Source: Stieleria maiorica (GTDB taxonomy: Bacteria; Planctomycetota; Planctomycetia; Pirellulales; Pirellulaceae). Taken from it: a stretch of DNA of 64,000 nucleotides. The DNA lies in the NCBI RefSeq assembly GCF_008035925.1, contig NZ_CP036264.1:3406443-3470442 (forward strand). Direction: 5' to 3'. Below the pieces are notes generated by a model. That model was given only the letters and a program-made list of their open reading frames with translations, searched no databases and had not been told where the DNA came from. The position numbers were made by a program, and so were the translations under genes. Below are positions 36,847 through 45,971 of the stretch, piece after piece (positions within the stretch are counted from its first letter, which is position 1; each line of letters opens with the position of its first letter).

Positions 36847-37434
36847 TCATTCACGGCCCGATGAGCTCTGAACCACCATCTGCCCCTTTCCGATGGGCAG
36901 GACGACAACCGAGAAACCGAACCCTTGCGAAAGGGTTCGGCGGAATTCAAACATCTCGCTGGCGTGGGAAACGGCGTTGTCGACAACCATCAGCCCGAAT
37001 CGCAGCACGCGAAGCAACTCTGGCGCCCAATCCACATATCGTGAGCGGTCCGCGTCCAAAAAAATGAGGTCGTATTGATCGTCAGCACATTGCCGCAGGA
37101 AGTCACCGGCATCACTTTGGTGGACGGTGACCTTTTCGGCCAGATCACATGCCGCCAGGTTGGCCTTGGCGCGTTCCAGCTTCGCCGCCGATGCATCAAC
37201 AGTGTCCACCGTCGCGTCGATCGCCGCCGCAGCGCGTCCGATCCAGAGGGTGGAGTAGCCGTTGGACGTTCCGAGTTCAAGAATCCGCGAGGGCTTGGAG
37301 TCACGGATCAGCAGATCCAGGAACATCCCCGTCGACGGGGTGATGTTGAGCATCATTCCCTCTCGCGAATCCGCCGCATCGTCGTTGCGGCAACCGTCGC
37401 GATAGAGTTGTTCCAAATAGGCGTCAATGGCCAT
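36847..37434 (-). CDS. O-methyltransferase (class I, COMT-like)
   Basis: A 195-residue protein. Motif I reads ILELGTSNGYSTLWIG, followed by VDTVDASAAKLERAKANL, and YDLIFLDADRSRYVDWA with the metal-binding Asp cluster of small cation-dependent O-methyltransferases, then LMVVDNAVSHASEM. It is the shorter type found widely in bacteria. Substrate unknown. It lies 6 bp after the baeRF gene stop and may be co-transcribed with it. Confidence 0.85.
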   Translation of the reverse strand: MAIDAYLEQLYRDGCRNDDAADSREGMMLNITPSTGMFLDLLIRDSKPSRILELGTSNGYSTLWIGRAAAAIDATVDTVDASAAKLERAKANLAACDLAEKVTVHQSDAGDFLRQCADDQYDLIFLDADRSRYVDWAPELLRVLRFGLMVVDNAVSHASEMFEFRRTLSQGFGFSVVVLPIGKGQMVVQSSSGRE

Positions 37435-37440
37435 CTGTCA

Positions 37441-38544
37441 TTAGTACCGAAAGATCGCAGCGACCGTTGCATTGCCCGGCATTTTTTCAGCAGCACATCG
37501 GAAGGCCGAACCGCCGTGACGTAGGGTGTCGACGACGATCGAATTTAGTTCCGCTGCCTCCAAGTTGTCAACACAGACCATCACCGAGTCGACGCGTCGA
37601 TTGGCAGCGGCGGCGGTGATTTCGGAGACGTCGTCGGATCCACTCCCTTGTGCGATCGCGGCTGCGAATCGTTCGGCCGTGTCTTGTTCGACCGCCTTGT
37701 GGTCAATTGAGAGCGTCTGGCAAACGCGTTCTCGAAGTTCTTCGTCGCTCCACTGCGATGAACTTCCCTCGATCTTTGCATCGACGCGGACGTCGGTCGC
37801 TGCCTCGAAATGCCCGGCCACTTCGGTCGTTGCGACCAGCGCCAACGGACTTCCCGAATCGTAGACTGCACCGGCGACTTGATCGCCGACGATCGAAAGG
37901 TACTGCCGGCGGTCTGCTTCGATTTTGTCTTCTCCTTCGCCATGCCCATGGAACATCGCCGTCGATGTCGCGCCGGCATTGCCATGGCTACGATGGCTGG
38001 TGTTCTGCAGATTCTCTTCGGGATCACGTGGCAAGACGAGATCGTGGAATTTCGCGGGCAACATTTCGGTTGGCATCGATTCCAGTGACTCGCCATCAAA
38101 GCGATACAGGTTCGCGCTATCCCAAGTCAACGAGAGCACGAGTGGTCGTTCGGCGTCCTCGCCGGAACGCAACAGCGGCAACACGAAGAACTCGTCGGCG
38201 ACGGACACCGACGCTGGAACGGTCCGATCGACAAGGAACACACGCCTTTGGTCGGACGTCAAGAAAATTGCGAGCCCTTCTTTCTGGTGCTGCCAAAAAT
38301 CAAAGTTGGTCGATAGTGATTCAAGCGGTTCAAGAATCGAACAATCGTGCCCAGCGTCTTCGAGCTTCTGTTTCGCCTCACCGAGCAGGTTCTTGAAACG
38401 AATCGCATTCTGCCGCGTCTCGGGTCCCGATCGGTGCGTCGGCATGAGGATCGAAACACAGGGATTTTCAGACGTTTCGGCGAGCGTTTTCAGATCTTCG
38501 GGAGTGAGACGGCTGGGTGAGATGTCGTTGATTGTCGTTGACAT
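37441..38544 (-). CDS. baeRF-type (bacterial eRF1-like) protein
   Basis: A 367-residue protein resembling the bacterial archaeo-eukaryotic release factor families described by comparative genomics. The N-terminal part has CVSILMPTHRSGPETRQNAIRFKNLLGEA, then LAIFLTSDQRRVFLVDR and LSLTWDSANLYRFDGESL, all typical. The C-terminal third (QGSGSDDVSEITAAAANRRVDSVMVCVDN) matches the L7Ae-like/pelota-like end. Such proteins are thought to act on stalled ribosomes, perhaps as peptidyl-tRNA hydrolases, but no bacterial member is firmly assigned. The GGQ tripeptide is not visible. Confidence 0.75.
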   Translation of the reverse strand: MSTTINDISPSRLTPEDLKTLAETSENPCVSILMPTHRSGPETRQNAIRFKNLLGEAKQKLEDAGHDCSILEPLESLSTNFDFWQHQKEGLAIFLTSDQRRVFLVDRTVPASVSVADEFFVLPLLRSGEDAERPLVLSLTWDSANLYRFDGESLESMPTEMLPAKFHDLVLPRDPEENLQNTSHRSHGNAGATSTAMFHGHGEGEDKIEADRRQYLSIVGDQVAGAVYDSGSPLALVATTEVAGHFEAATDVRVDAKIEGSSSQWSDEELRERVCQTLSIDHKAVEQDTAERFAAAIAQGSGSDDVSEITAAAANRRVDSVMVCVDNLEAAELNSIVVDTLRHGGSAFRCAAEKMPGNATVAAIFRY

Positions 38545-38788
38545 GGCAATCTCGCATTATCTAGAGGAAAAGTTTTGTCCCCTACTGCGAGGTTGCAAAT
38601 GGAATGCCGAACGCGCCCCCACCGGCGACGGTCGCCGACATCCTGACGACCGAGGCGACGGTCCGCACAGTCGCTACAACTGGGCCGGCCAACGAGGATC
38701 GGGCGACTTCATCGGCTCGCTAACAGGCTTCACAAGGTCATCGTCCTAGACTTTCTTCGAATCGATTCGTCCCCGAGGAAGTCTCAAC

Positions 38789-39487
38789 ATGAACTGGGAA
38801 GCTGTATTGATCGTGCCACTGATCGGCGGATTGTGTTCGATGCTGGCCAAATTCATCGAGACACAACTTCGCAGTCGCGGTGTCTTTCCCGATCTGAATG
38901 TCAGCGAGTTCACGGAGGTGCCGGACGATCAATTGCCCCGGTGCCTGCGCGATTCACGCACCCGGCGGGATGCCCAGCTAAGACAAGCCGGGTTCCGCAA
39001 ATGCGTGAATCAACTGTGCAAACATCGCGGGATGGAATCCTATTCCAGCTACTACCTATCCGCAGACGGAACAACGTTGCTGTTGGATTGTGCCACCCGC
39101 AAGCTTCTTGGTGGTTATCCGTCCGAGTTTTCGACCGCACTTCGATCGCTTTGTGCCGACGGGCACATGGTTGAAACGTCGTCCCACAACAAACTACCCC
39201 GCATGTTTGCCGACATGCCGCCCGAAGCGATGTTCACCGTCGCGGTTGTGGGCAGCGATGAGATTCACCTGCTTGTCGACGAACATCAGAAACAGGTTAC
39301 CGAACGACTGGAGTCTGGCAACAGCGAACTGATCCCGATCTCCGAAAATTGCATCCGCGAAATCGAGACTTATGGGTTGCTAGTGGTCGACTGGCAATTG
39401 CATCGAACGAAACAAGCACCCAAACCGGAAACGACCGCGTCGGACTATTTTCGCGACTCGGCCCTGGGCCTCGCGGAAGCGGTGTGA
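38789..39487 (+). CDS. hypothetical membrane-anchored protein
   Basis: A 232-residue protein with one N-terminal hydrophobic segment (VLIVPLIGGLCSMLAKFI) and a soluble remainder. I do not recognise the family. The Cys pair in RKCVNQLCKHRG and the start of a mixed alpha/beta body can be seen, nothing more. The 244-bp gap before it has no clear signal. It is followed after 78 bp by a small membrane protein on the same strand. Confidence 0.7.
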   Translation: MNWEAVLIVPLIGGLCSMLAKFIETQLRSRGVFPDLNVSEFTEVPDDQLPRCLRDSRTRRDAQLRQAGFRKCVNQLCKHRGMESYSSYYLSADGTTLLLDCATRKLLGGYPSEFSTALRSLCADGHMVETSSHNKLPRMFADMPPEAMFTVAVVGSDEIHLLVDEHQKQVTERLESGNSELIPISENCIREIETYGLLVVDWQLHRTKQAPKPETTASDYFRDSALGLAEAV

Positions 39488-39565
39488 AACTTCGCTCGCG
39501 ACCGGGCACTCCGATAGGATTTTCTCCACGCAATCGTCGCGAACTGGACGGGGCTGGCCGACCGG

Positions 39566-39823
39566 ATGCGCTTCGACGAGTGGATGAATACCGAGATGGA
39601 CGTCTACCGCCAAGTCGCTCCGGTCATCATGCTGATTCTGATCGGTGTGTTCTTCTGGAGAGACCGCGCGTACCTGGATGAGCCCGACAGGGACAAGCTT
39701 TACCATGCGTCCATGCTGCTGTGCTTGTCCCAGGTCAAAGCGTTTGCCGTGCTGATCGTCCTAGGATTGTTGGGGATCCTAGTGTACGCAATCGGCCTCG
39801 TGGCGGGATTCTGGCAGCTGTAG
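39566..39823 (+). CDS. small membrane protein
   Basis: An 85-residue protein with two hydrophobic segments (VAPVIMLILIGVFFW, and VKAFAVLIVLGLLGILVYAIGL). Function unknown. The hydrophobic pattern and lack of overlap with other genes support coding; no family is recognised. Confidence 0.55.
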   Translation: MRFDEWMNTEMDVYRQVAPVIMLILIGVFFWRDRAYLDEPDRDKLYHASMLLCLSQVKAFAVLIVLGLLGILVYAIGLVAGFWQL

Positions 39824-39876
39824 CGGAACTCCCCAACGGCTTGTCGAATTACGAGCCCGAGAGGCGAGGCAGATCC

Positions 39877-39940
39877 ATGCTAGCCCGACGCGTTAGCGAG
39901 GGGCCAAACGGCGTCCCTCGCTTACGGGTTGGGCTAGCAT
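39877..39940. repeat. palindromic repeat (family D) in the 39.8-40.1 kb gap
   Basis: Arms start ATGCTAGCCCGACGCG (39877) and end GGGTTGGGCTAGCAT (39940), enclosing inner paired GCGAGGG/CCCTCGC. The 314-bp gap 39824-40137 holds no gene. A degenerate relative may lie near 32430-32500. Confidence 0.65.
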
Positions 39941-40137
39941 AGGGAGCGTGAAGCCGGATCAACCAACAAGCCGCCAAGGTTTCGCTCCCCGGCGGCGGAT
40001 CCGCGTTCCCAGTGGGGCGAAACGAGAACCAAATGTGATCCGTTTCAAACGGCTCGGCGAAACGCGGGTCGACGACGTGGTTGCCACGCTCGATCGCCTG
40101 GATGCCGAGACCGACAAGCCAGGTTTGGCGGTTCAAT

Positions 40138-40455
40138 TCAGCGCGGGTAAGCACCGTCGATGCCGGCTGCGATCGTCACGCAAGCAGCAACCAACAGGAC
40201 GAACGCATGCGTCCGGGTAAACGTTTTGGTACGTGCGCAATCGATGACGGTGGCGGCGGCAACGATCAGAAACATCAACGAGCAAGCCGACATGATCGAC
40301 GAGCCAACCGCTGGCATCAGATCGTACAGTTTTGCATTCGTGCTTGGGTCGACGAACGACGAAGCGAAAAACCGTATCAACCACCCCGCGACTCCGGTCG
40401 CAGCGGACACGAGCGCGAGTCGGATGTAGAGCGGATACTGTCGCCGTTCCACCAA
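40138..40455 (-). CDS. small membrane protein
   Basis: A 105-residue protein with three hydrophobic segments (LALVSAATGVAGWLIRFFA, VGSSIMSACSLMFLIVAAATVI, AFVLLVAACVTIAAG). The start is either TTG 40455 or GTG 40452. No family recognised. Coding is likely but not certain. Confidence 0.5.
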   Translation of the reverse strand: MVERRQYPLYIRLALVSAATGVAGWLIRFFASSFVDPSTNAKLYDLMPAVGSSIMSACSLMFLIVAAATVIDCARTKTFTRTHAFVLLVAACVTIAAGIDGAYPR

Positions 40456-40554
40456 TAGGCCCCCTCAGTCGTCAAACTCGTTTGCAACACTGTTTCTGCA
40501 CCGAACCCACGGCTACCCCTCACCTTCTTAACGACGTTTGGTAGATCTGGGGTC

Positions 40555-41886
40555 CTATTGGATTGCATTCAGCTCAAGCATGAACTGCTCGACCTCACGC
40601 ATCGCAGGCTGGCCCTGTTTGATTTCTAAGAGACCGGCGCGTCCTCGTGTTGGCATGATTGTCCCTGGACCACCAAATGCTTCCCAACTGTCGGCAGCAA
40701 CACTCTCGGTAAGCAGATGGATGAACGAACTCGTTTCGGGCACTGGAAGCTTCACGGCAAACCGTTTTGAGGAGAGTGTCTTCTCGGCTTCATTCGAATC
40801 CATGACGATGAGCTTTTTGCCGTCCTCGACCCAAGTGCAGTCCACCTGCGAGAGCAAGAGGTCGAGCGCATCCTTGGCGGAAACGCTTTCCAGGTGAATG
40901 CTGCTTTTGTATCGAGTCTTCGACAGATCCAGTCCCACTTGAGAGAGTTTCGCCGACGGCTCGATGGGGACGTTGATCTGTTGGCTGATCGAGTCAAGGA
41001 TCTCAGTGATTGGGGCGGTTTCCATGGACACGGTGACAGCGGTCAAGTCCAAGCGATGCTTGTATACATTTGGCATCGATTTGATCTTCAGTGTCTTTGC
41101 GAGCTGGCGGTGGACATCGGGAGATTGTGTGATGACATATTTATCAACGAAGTAGGGAATTGCATTCACCGTGCCTCGGCCACCCAGATGCTCCCAGCTT
41201 TGCGGAGATACCCTTTGACTGAGTTGTTGGATGACTGCGTCGCGGTCAAAAAGAGGTCCCGCCCCGCCCCGCCCTCGTGGCGTCGGTATGCGATAGAACC
41301 TTGTGTCAGCGAAGCGTCTTTCGAGTGCTTCCTTGGAAGTCAACACGAGCGCGGTCTGAGTCGTGCACCACGACAAATCGAGGCCATTGAGCGCATCATC
41401 CAATTGGTCTTGAAGGCTTGCGTGCCCCTTGGCGAGATTCACCTGCGTCTCGGTACCAAACCCGATGCTTTCCATTGCACGGATGTCGAGGAACACAGGG
41501 ATTGGTAGTAACTGCTGGAGTTCGGTGAGTCCGATTTCCGCGGACGGCAACGGAGCTGCTAGGAGTCTTTTTGCAATTGCGATGTTGGTTGCGACGGGCG
41601 TGCGTTTTGTCCGCGGCGTGGATCCCGCCAAAAAAGCTCGATCTTGAGCGCTCAATCGTTCGATGGGCACAGAGATGTCTTTCCCATCCTTCAAACGCAG
41701 CTTCACCTCGCCGTTGTCCGAACCAAGCAATTCCGCCGTCACTGAGAATTTCCCGGTGACGTCGCGCCAAACCCGAGTGCTGGGATCTTGCGCATTTGCC
41801 TGTGCGGCAGCAACAAGGAACAAAGTGATCGACGCGATGACGCAGTGTTTAGCTGCCCGAAAATGCAGGTGCCGTATTCGTGCCAT
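40555..41886 (-). CDS. exported SHD1 / secretin-like (STN) domain protein
   Basis: About 443 residues from the ATG at 41886 (MARIRHLHF and a signal peptide to about residue 33); an ATG at 41913 is also possible. The frame open to 42024 overlaps the upstream gene and is not used. Residues about 36-80 are an SLA1 homology domain (WRDVTGKFSVTAELL, LKDGKDISVPIERLSAQDRAFL), known from planctomycetes. A later part (VTVSMETAPITEILDSISQQINVPI, SVSAKDALDLLLSQV) looks like a secretin/TonB short N-terminal domain. It ends 66 bp before the preceding gene's stop region and could be read with it. Confidence 0.75.
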   Translation of the reverse strand: MARIRHLHFRAAKHCVIASITLFLVAAAQANAQDPSTRVWRDVTGKFSVTAELLGSDNGEVKLRLKDGKDISVPIERLSAQDRAFLAGSTPRTKRTPVATNIAIAKRLLAAPLPSAEIGLTELQQLLPIPVFLDIRAMESIGFGTETQVNLAKGHASLQDQLDDALNGLDLSWCTTQTALVLTSKEALERRFADTRFYRIPTPRGRGGAGPLFDRDAVIQQLSQRVSPQSWEHLGGRGTVNAIPYFVDKYVITQSPDVHRQLAKTLKIKSMPNVYKHRLDLTAVTVSMETAPITEILDSISQQINVPIEPSAKLSQVGLDLSKTRYKSSIHLESVSAKDALDLLLSQVDCTWVEDGKKLIVMDSNEAEKTLSSKRFAVKLPVPETSSFIHLLTESVAADSWEAFGGPGTIMPTRGRAGLLEIKQGQPAMREVEQFMLELNAIQ

Positions 41887-41974
41887 TCTTTCGTCGATCG
41901 CTGGGATTCGCATGACAGGATTTTCTCGTGCTGGTGGGGGGGCGGGTTGTACCGTTTTCGGATCGCCACGATAC

Positions 41975-43903
41975 TTAAAGATCAGGTAGCGCCAACACCT
42001 CTTTAACGCCCGGCGGCAAGACACTCAGGAAGACTAGATGTTGATGAGCACTGCGCAAGCGATCTCTTGCCTCAGCTGACGTGGGACGCATCTTGCATAT
42101 CCATGCACTGTGGAACGCTATTGCAAACCATTCTTCCGCTTCGAGTCCTTCATCACTTTCTTCGAGTATTTCATCACAGCGTTGCTGGTGCCACGACGCT
42201 CGCGGGCGGCCAATGTGAGATCTGTAGGCAAGTGCACTGTTTGGGAGATTCGCCCCCGCGATCGGTGTCGCATCCCAAATCCTCAGGGTTTCGTCTTCGC
42301 CACAAGACGCGAGTCGCCGTCCATCATGGCAAAAATGAAGACTGGTAACCGCGCCCTGATGACCTTGAAGGCTCAACAGTTCGCTTCCACCAATTCCCAC
42401 GCCGGAGTCCGGGGTATCGCGATCGACTTCCCTTAGCTCCCAGAGTTTGATTGAACCATTGCGATCCGCTGAAGCGAATCGGTTGCCACCATGATCCGAG
42501 GCGATACTTGTCACCGCGGTTTTGTGCCCCGCGATTGTTTCGAGTTCACGCCCAGTCTTTGCGTCCCAAACAACCAGAGTCCCCTGATTGTCCCCGGTCA
42601 AAACAAGGTTGCCTGATGCGTTGAAACAAACACCGGTGAATAATGTGGGTGAAGAGGGATGCAGACTCGCGATGATGGAACGCACATCAAAGGTCACCAG
42701 TTCTTTGCCGGATGAGACATCCCACAACCGCATCGAACCGTAGTTGATGGTGACTAACTCGCTGCCCGACGGGCTAAAACACATTTGGTAGACGTTGCCA
42801 GTCTTTGACCGATCCAACGCTCTCAACTTTCTGCCCGTTTGGACATCCCACACCAACAGGCCATCCTCGCCTGTTGACGCTGTCGCAATCCGAGAGCCCT
42901 GAGGACTCAATCTTACCATCACGTCGCTTTTTCGTTGGATGTCGGCTCTTCCGAGCACCGTTTCTGTATGAGTGTTCCACCACTTGACGACATAGCTGAG
43001 TCCCGGTCCGGTGTGCTCGGTGGTGGCAGCGACGCAAGTACCGTCTGAGCGATAGGCGAGGTCACGAATCTTGCAAATTTGCCCCAGCGGTTTGCGCGTT
43101 GTCTTAGGATATTCGAACTCTCGAAGATCATATTGATTGAGATCGAGCTCTGTGATTGTGCTCGAGTCACTCAGAAAGGAAATTGCTTGCTTATTGGGGC
43201 TGAAACCAAGGCAGCCGCGAACTAAATGCGGCTGAAAATCACGCGAGTACTCATTCGTCTTGAATTCGACATCGCGCATGACGACGGCTGTCTCGTCGCC
43301 GCCGACCGAGTTCCAGATCTTCAGCGTTTGGTCCTGTCCCCAAGAAAGGAGGCGGTGGCCATGCGGACTGAAGCAAACTCCATTGACCGGTCCGTCGTGG
43401 CCTGCAAGCAATCTCAGCAGCAAATGTCCGCTCTCATCCCAAATGCCGATCACTCCATCGAAGCCTCCCGCGGCGATGAACGATCCGTCTGGACTGATGG
43501 AAACCGAACGAGTCTCCCCGGACTGAATCGTTGTTCGCTCAGTTCCCGTCACCAAGTTCCACAGACTTATTCCCCTGGCTGACGAACTCGCCACGGTAGT
43601 TCCGTCTGGACTGAAAGACAGGTTCGTTGCCGCGCGGACGTCAAGAATACTTTCAACAGTGCCTTCCTCACTCGTTGCTTGTGCGTTCCACAGCTTTAGT
43701 CCATTGGAGTTAGCCAGTGCGATGTATTTTCCCTCGGGGCTGAACCCAACGTAGTGACTGTAGGCGACATTGAACAGGTCTTTCATCCCCGCGTCTTGTC
43801 CGCCGAACCTTGCGAATTCTTCCCCCGTATCGGCACTCCATATGGTGATTCCGTCGTTAATGTTGTTCGCTGCCAAGTACTTCCCATCCGGACTGAATTG
43901 CAC
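41975..43903 (-). CDS. WD40 repeat portion of a kinase/WD40 protein (separated by a stop codon)
   Basis: A 642-residue open frame of WD40 blades (FSPDGKYLAANNINDGITIWSA, FSPDGTTVASSSARGISLWNL, ISPDGSFIAAGGFDGVIGIWDE and many more) ending in a non-WD40 tail. It is in the same reading frame as the kinase gene at 43973-45916 with only 23 codons and one TAA between them. It therefore looks like the C-terminal part of one former gene of about 1310 codons. Its start (GTG at 43903) is only the first usable codon in the propeller. It could also be made by readthrough or reinitiation. Confidence 0.75.
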   Translation of the reverse strand: MQFSPDGKYLAANNINDGITIWSADTGEEFARFGGQDAGMKDLFNVAYSHYVGFSPEGKYIALANSNGLKLWNAQATSEEGTVESILDVRAATNLSFSPDGTTVASSSARGISLWNLVTGTERTTIQSGETRSVSISPDGSFIAAGGFDGVIGIWDESGHLLLRLLAGHDGPVNGVCFSPHGHRLLSWGQDQTLKIWNSVGGDETAVVMRDVEFKTNEYSRDFQPHLVRGCLGFSPNKQAISFLSDSSTITELDLNQYDLREFEYPKTTRKPLGQICKIRDLAYRSDGTCVAATTEHTGPGLSYVVKWWNTHTETVLGRADIQRKSDVMVRLSPQGSRIATASTGEDGLLVWDVQTGRKLRALDRSKTGNVYQMCFSPSGSELVTINYGSMRLWDVSSGKELVTFDVRSIIASLHPSSPTLFTGVCFNASGNLVLTGDNQGTLVVWDAKTGRELETIAGHKTAVTSIASDHGGNRFASADRNGSIKLWELREVDRDTPDSGVGIGGSELLSLQGHQGAVTSLHFCHDGRRLASCGEDETLRIWDATPIAGANLPNSALAYRSHIGRPRASWHQQRCDEILEESDEGLEAEEWFAIAFHSAWICKMRPTSAEARDRLRSAHQHLVFLSVLPPGVKEVLALPDL

Positions 43904-43972
43904 ACAGGGATTGCCTCGAAAGAACTTGCTGAGCGTCTTGATCTCAATTTGTTCTGCTTTGTCCCACTGCTC

Positions 43973-45916
43973 TTAAAAACGTTCTCCGTCAGAAGAATTG
44001 AGGTTCCAGATCGAGATTACCCCGTCACCTGAAATCGAAGCAATCCGTCGTCCATCTGGGCTGCAGGAAACGCTGACACTTGCCCCCTCGCGACGAATCA
44101 GAGACTTTCCGGTGATCGCATCCCAAATGATCAATTCATTCCTCGATCCGGAAACAATTCGTTCGCCGTTGGGGCTGTAGCATGCCGACAGCACGGGGCT
44201 GGTGTGGCCGTACAGTGATACTTCACTACCTCGAAATCGCCTGTTGCAGTAGTGCCATTCGAAGTTGTCTCGGTATTCAGCGGGAATCTGATGCAACACA
44301 CGTCGCGCCTCCCCGGCTCGTCCGGCATCCCAACGGGCATTGGCCAGTTGAAACTTTGCTGCGGCAGCCTCCGCTTTTGCAAGCTCCTCATTTTCATTTG
44401 CCCGATTCGCCTCCAGCCTTTTTTGCTCCGCCTCCGCGTCTGCCCGATTTCCCTGTTCGATGGCTCGGCGTTCGTTGGCTTTTGCCTGTCGATAGTTTTC
44501 GCGTGCGAGATGCCACATGGTCCCCGTGCCGGCCAACCCAGCCAACAGCAAACAAAGCATCGTACTGGCTGCTAGGTATCTCACTCGGTGTTTGCGGAAA
44601 GACTTCTGAAGCTGGTATTTGAAGCTCGGAGGCCTCGCTTCGATTGCTTCATTCTTTAGGAAACGCTGAACATCATCGGCCAAAGCCGCCGCAGTGTCGT
44701 ACCTCCGATTTCTATCTTTCTCCAAGGCCTTCAATGCGATCCAGTCGAGATCGCCCTTAAGAATAACGGTCAATCGTCGTGGATCCGTTCGACGCTGTTG
44801 GGATATCCCCGTGAGGGCATCCCCCGAATCGCTCAGCCGAATGCTGGGACGAGGAGGATCCGCTTCTCGGATCAAAGCCAAGATGCGGTCAAAGGCGTTG
44901 CAGCGGATTTCGTCCGCAGTAATCGGGGTGGAACCGGTCAAAAGTTCGTAAAGAACCACCCCCAGAGAATAGACATCCGTCCGCGTGTCAATATCCAGAG
45001 AGCTCAACTCAGCTTGCTCGGGACTCATGTAAGCAAGCGTCCCCACAATTTGGCCGTGTTGAGTGAACAGCGTTCGGTCGGTTAGTCGGGTCGCTGCGTG
45101 CATTGCTTTGGCCAAACCGAAATCAATGACTTTGACCGTCGGCTTTCCATCATCCAGCGTCACCAACACGTTCGACGGCTTGATATCCCGATGCACGATC
45201 CCTTTTGCATGAGCGTGCTGGATGGCGCGACAAGTTTGAACAAAGAGTTCCAATCGATCTTCGGGCGAAAGTTTGTTCTTGTCGCAGTGTTCCGAGATCG
45301 GGACCCCCTTGACCCACTCCATGACAAAGTACGGCCGACCGGTATTCGTAACACCGGCGTCAAACACTTTTGCAATGTGTTGATGCTCCATCATCGCAAG
45401 GGCTTGCCGCTCGGCCTCAAAACGAGCCAGAATTTCTTTCGTTGGTGTGTCGGTGTTGATGACCTTGACTGCGACGCGACGGATAACTGGTTCGGTCTGC
45501 TCGGCCAAAAAGACTTGTCCCATTCCGCCACGCCCCAGGGGCTGCAGAATCTTGTACGGACCGACACGCGTTAGAAGCTCGATTTCTTTTGAATTCGCGA
45601 TGTCTTTCGACGCGAACGCCGTTTCAGGCAATTCGTCAAAGGTCGATGACCGAAGCCGCTTCCTAACGGAAGTGAATGCCTTGGCGACCACTTCTTGTTG
45701 ATCTGAAAATCGAGCTTCGTATTCCACCGTCGACGGCGGTTGGTGACTCTTGAAGCGATATTCCAATTCGATGTCCAAAAGTGATCGCAGCAATTGGACT
45801 CGGTCACCCGTCTTCAACTCGGCCAACAGCGACTCAATTGGTAATGGATGGCCGTCACGCCACGATGCTTCAAAGCGATCGCACAGCTCTTCAAATTCTG
45901 ATTTGCCCACGGTCAA
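43973..45916 (-). CDS. Ser/Thr protein kinase with transmembrane segment and truncated WD40 region
   Basis: A 647-residue Hanks-type kinase. Residues 1-115 are an N-terminal domain usual in planctomycete kinases. The kinase domain (about 121-400) has LGRGGMG (127-133), VAVK151V, HRDIKPSN (242-249), DFG (265-267) and GTLAYMSPEQAEL, all intact. A transmembrane helix lies at about 465-485, then a long Ala/Glu-rich coiled coil and the first WD40 blades (VLSACYSPNGERIVSGSRNELIIWD). It stops in mid-propeller at TAA 43973-43975, and WD40 blades resume in the same frame downstream. It follows tssH by 55 bp; T6SS loci often include a kinase (PpkA) that controls firing. Confidence 0.85.
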   Translation of the reverse strand: MTVGKSEFEELCDRFEASWRDGHPLPIESLLAELKTGDRVQLLRSLLDIELEYRFKSHQPPSTVEYEARFSDQQEVVAKAFTSVRKRLRSSTFDELPETAFASKDIANSKEIELLTRVGPYKILQPLGRGGMGQVFLAEQTEPVIRRVAVKVINTDTPTKEILARFEAERQALAMMEHQHIAKVFDAGVTNTGRPYFVMEWVKGVPISEHCDKNKLSPEDRLELFVQTCRAIQHAHAKGIVHRDIKPSNVLVTLDDGKPTVKVIDFGLAKAMHAATRLTDRTLFTQHGQIVGTLAYMSPEQAELSSLDIDTRTDVYSLGVVLYELLTGSTPITADEIRCNAFDRILALIREADPPRPSIRLSDSGDALTGISQQRRTDPRRLTVILKGDLDWIALKALEKDRNRRYDTAAALADDVQRFLKNEAIEARPPSFKYQLQKSFRKHRVRYLAASTMLCLLLAGLAGTGTMWHLARENYRQAKANERRAIEQGNRADAEAEQKRLEANRANENEELAKAEAAAAKFQLANARWDAGRAGEARRVLHQIPAEYRDNFEWHYCNRRFRGSEVSLYGHTSPVLSACYSPNGERIVSGSRNELIIWDAITGKSLIRREGASVSVSCSPDGRRIASISGDGVISIWNLNSSDGERF

Positions 45917-45971
45917 GTCTCGGGGGAGCGTCTAAGTCGGTGGCCGATAGCCTTGGCGGCTTCCGCTACGA

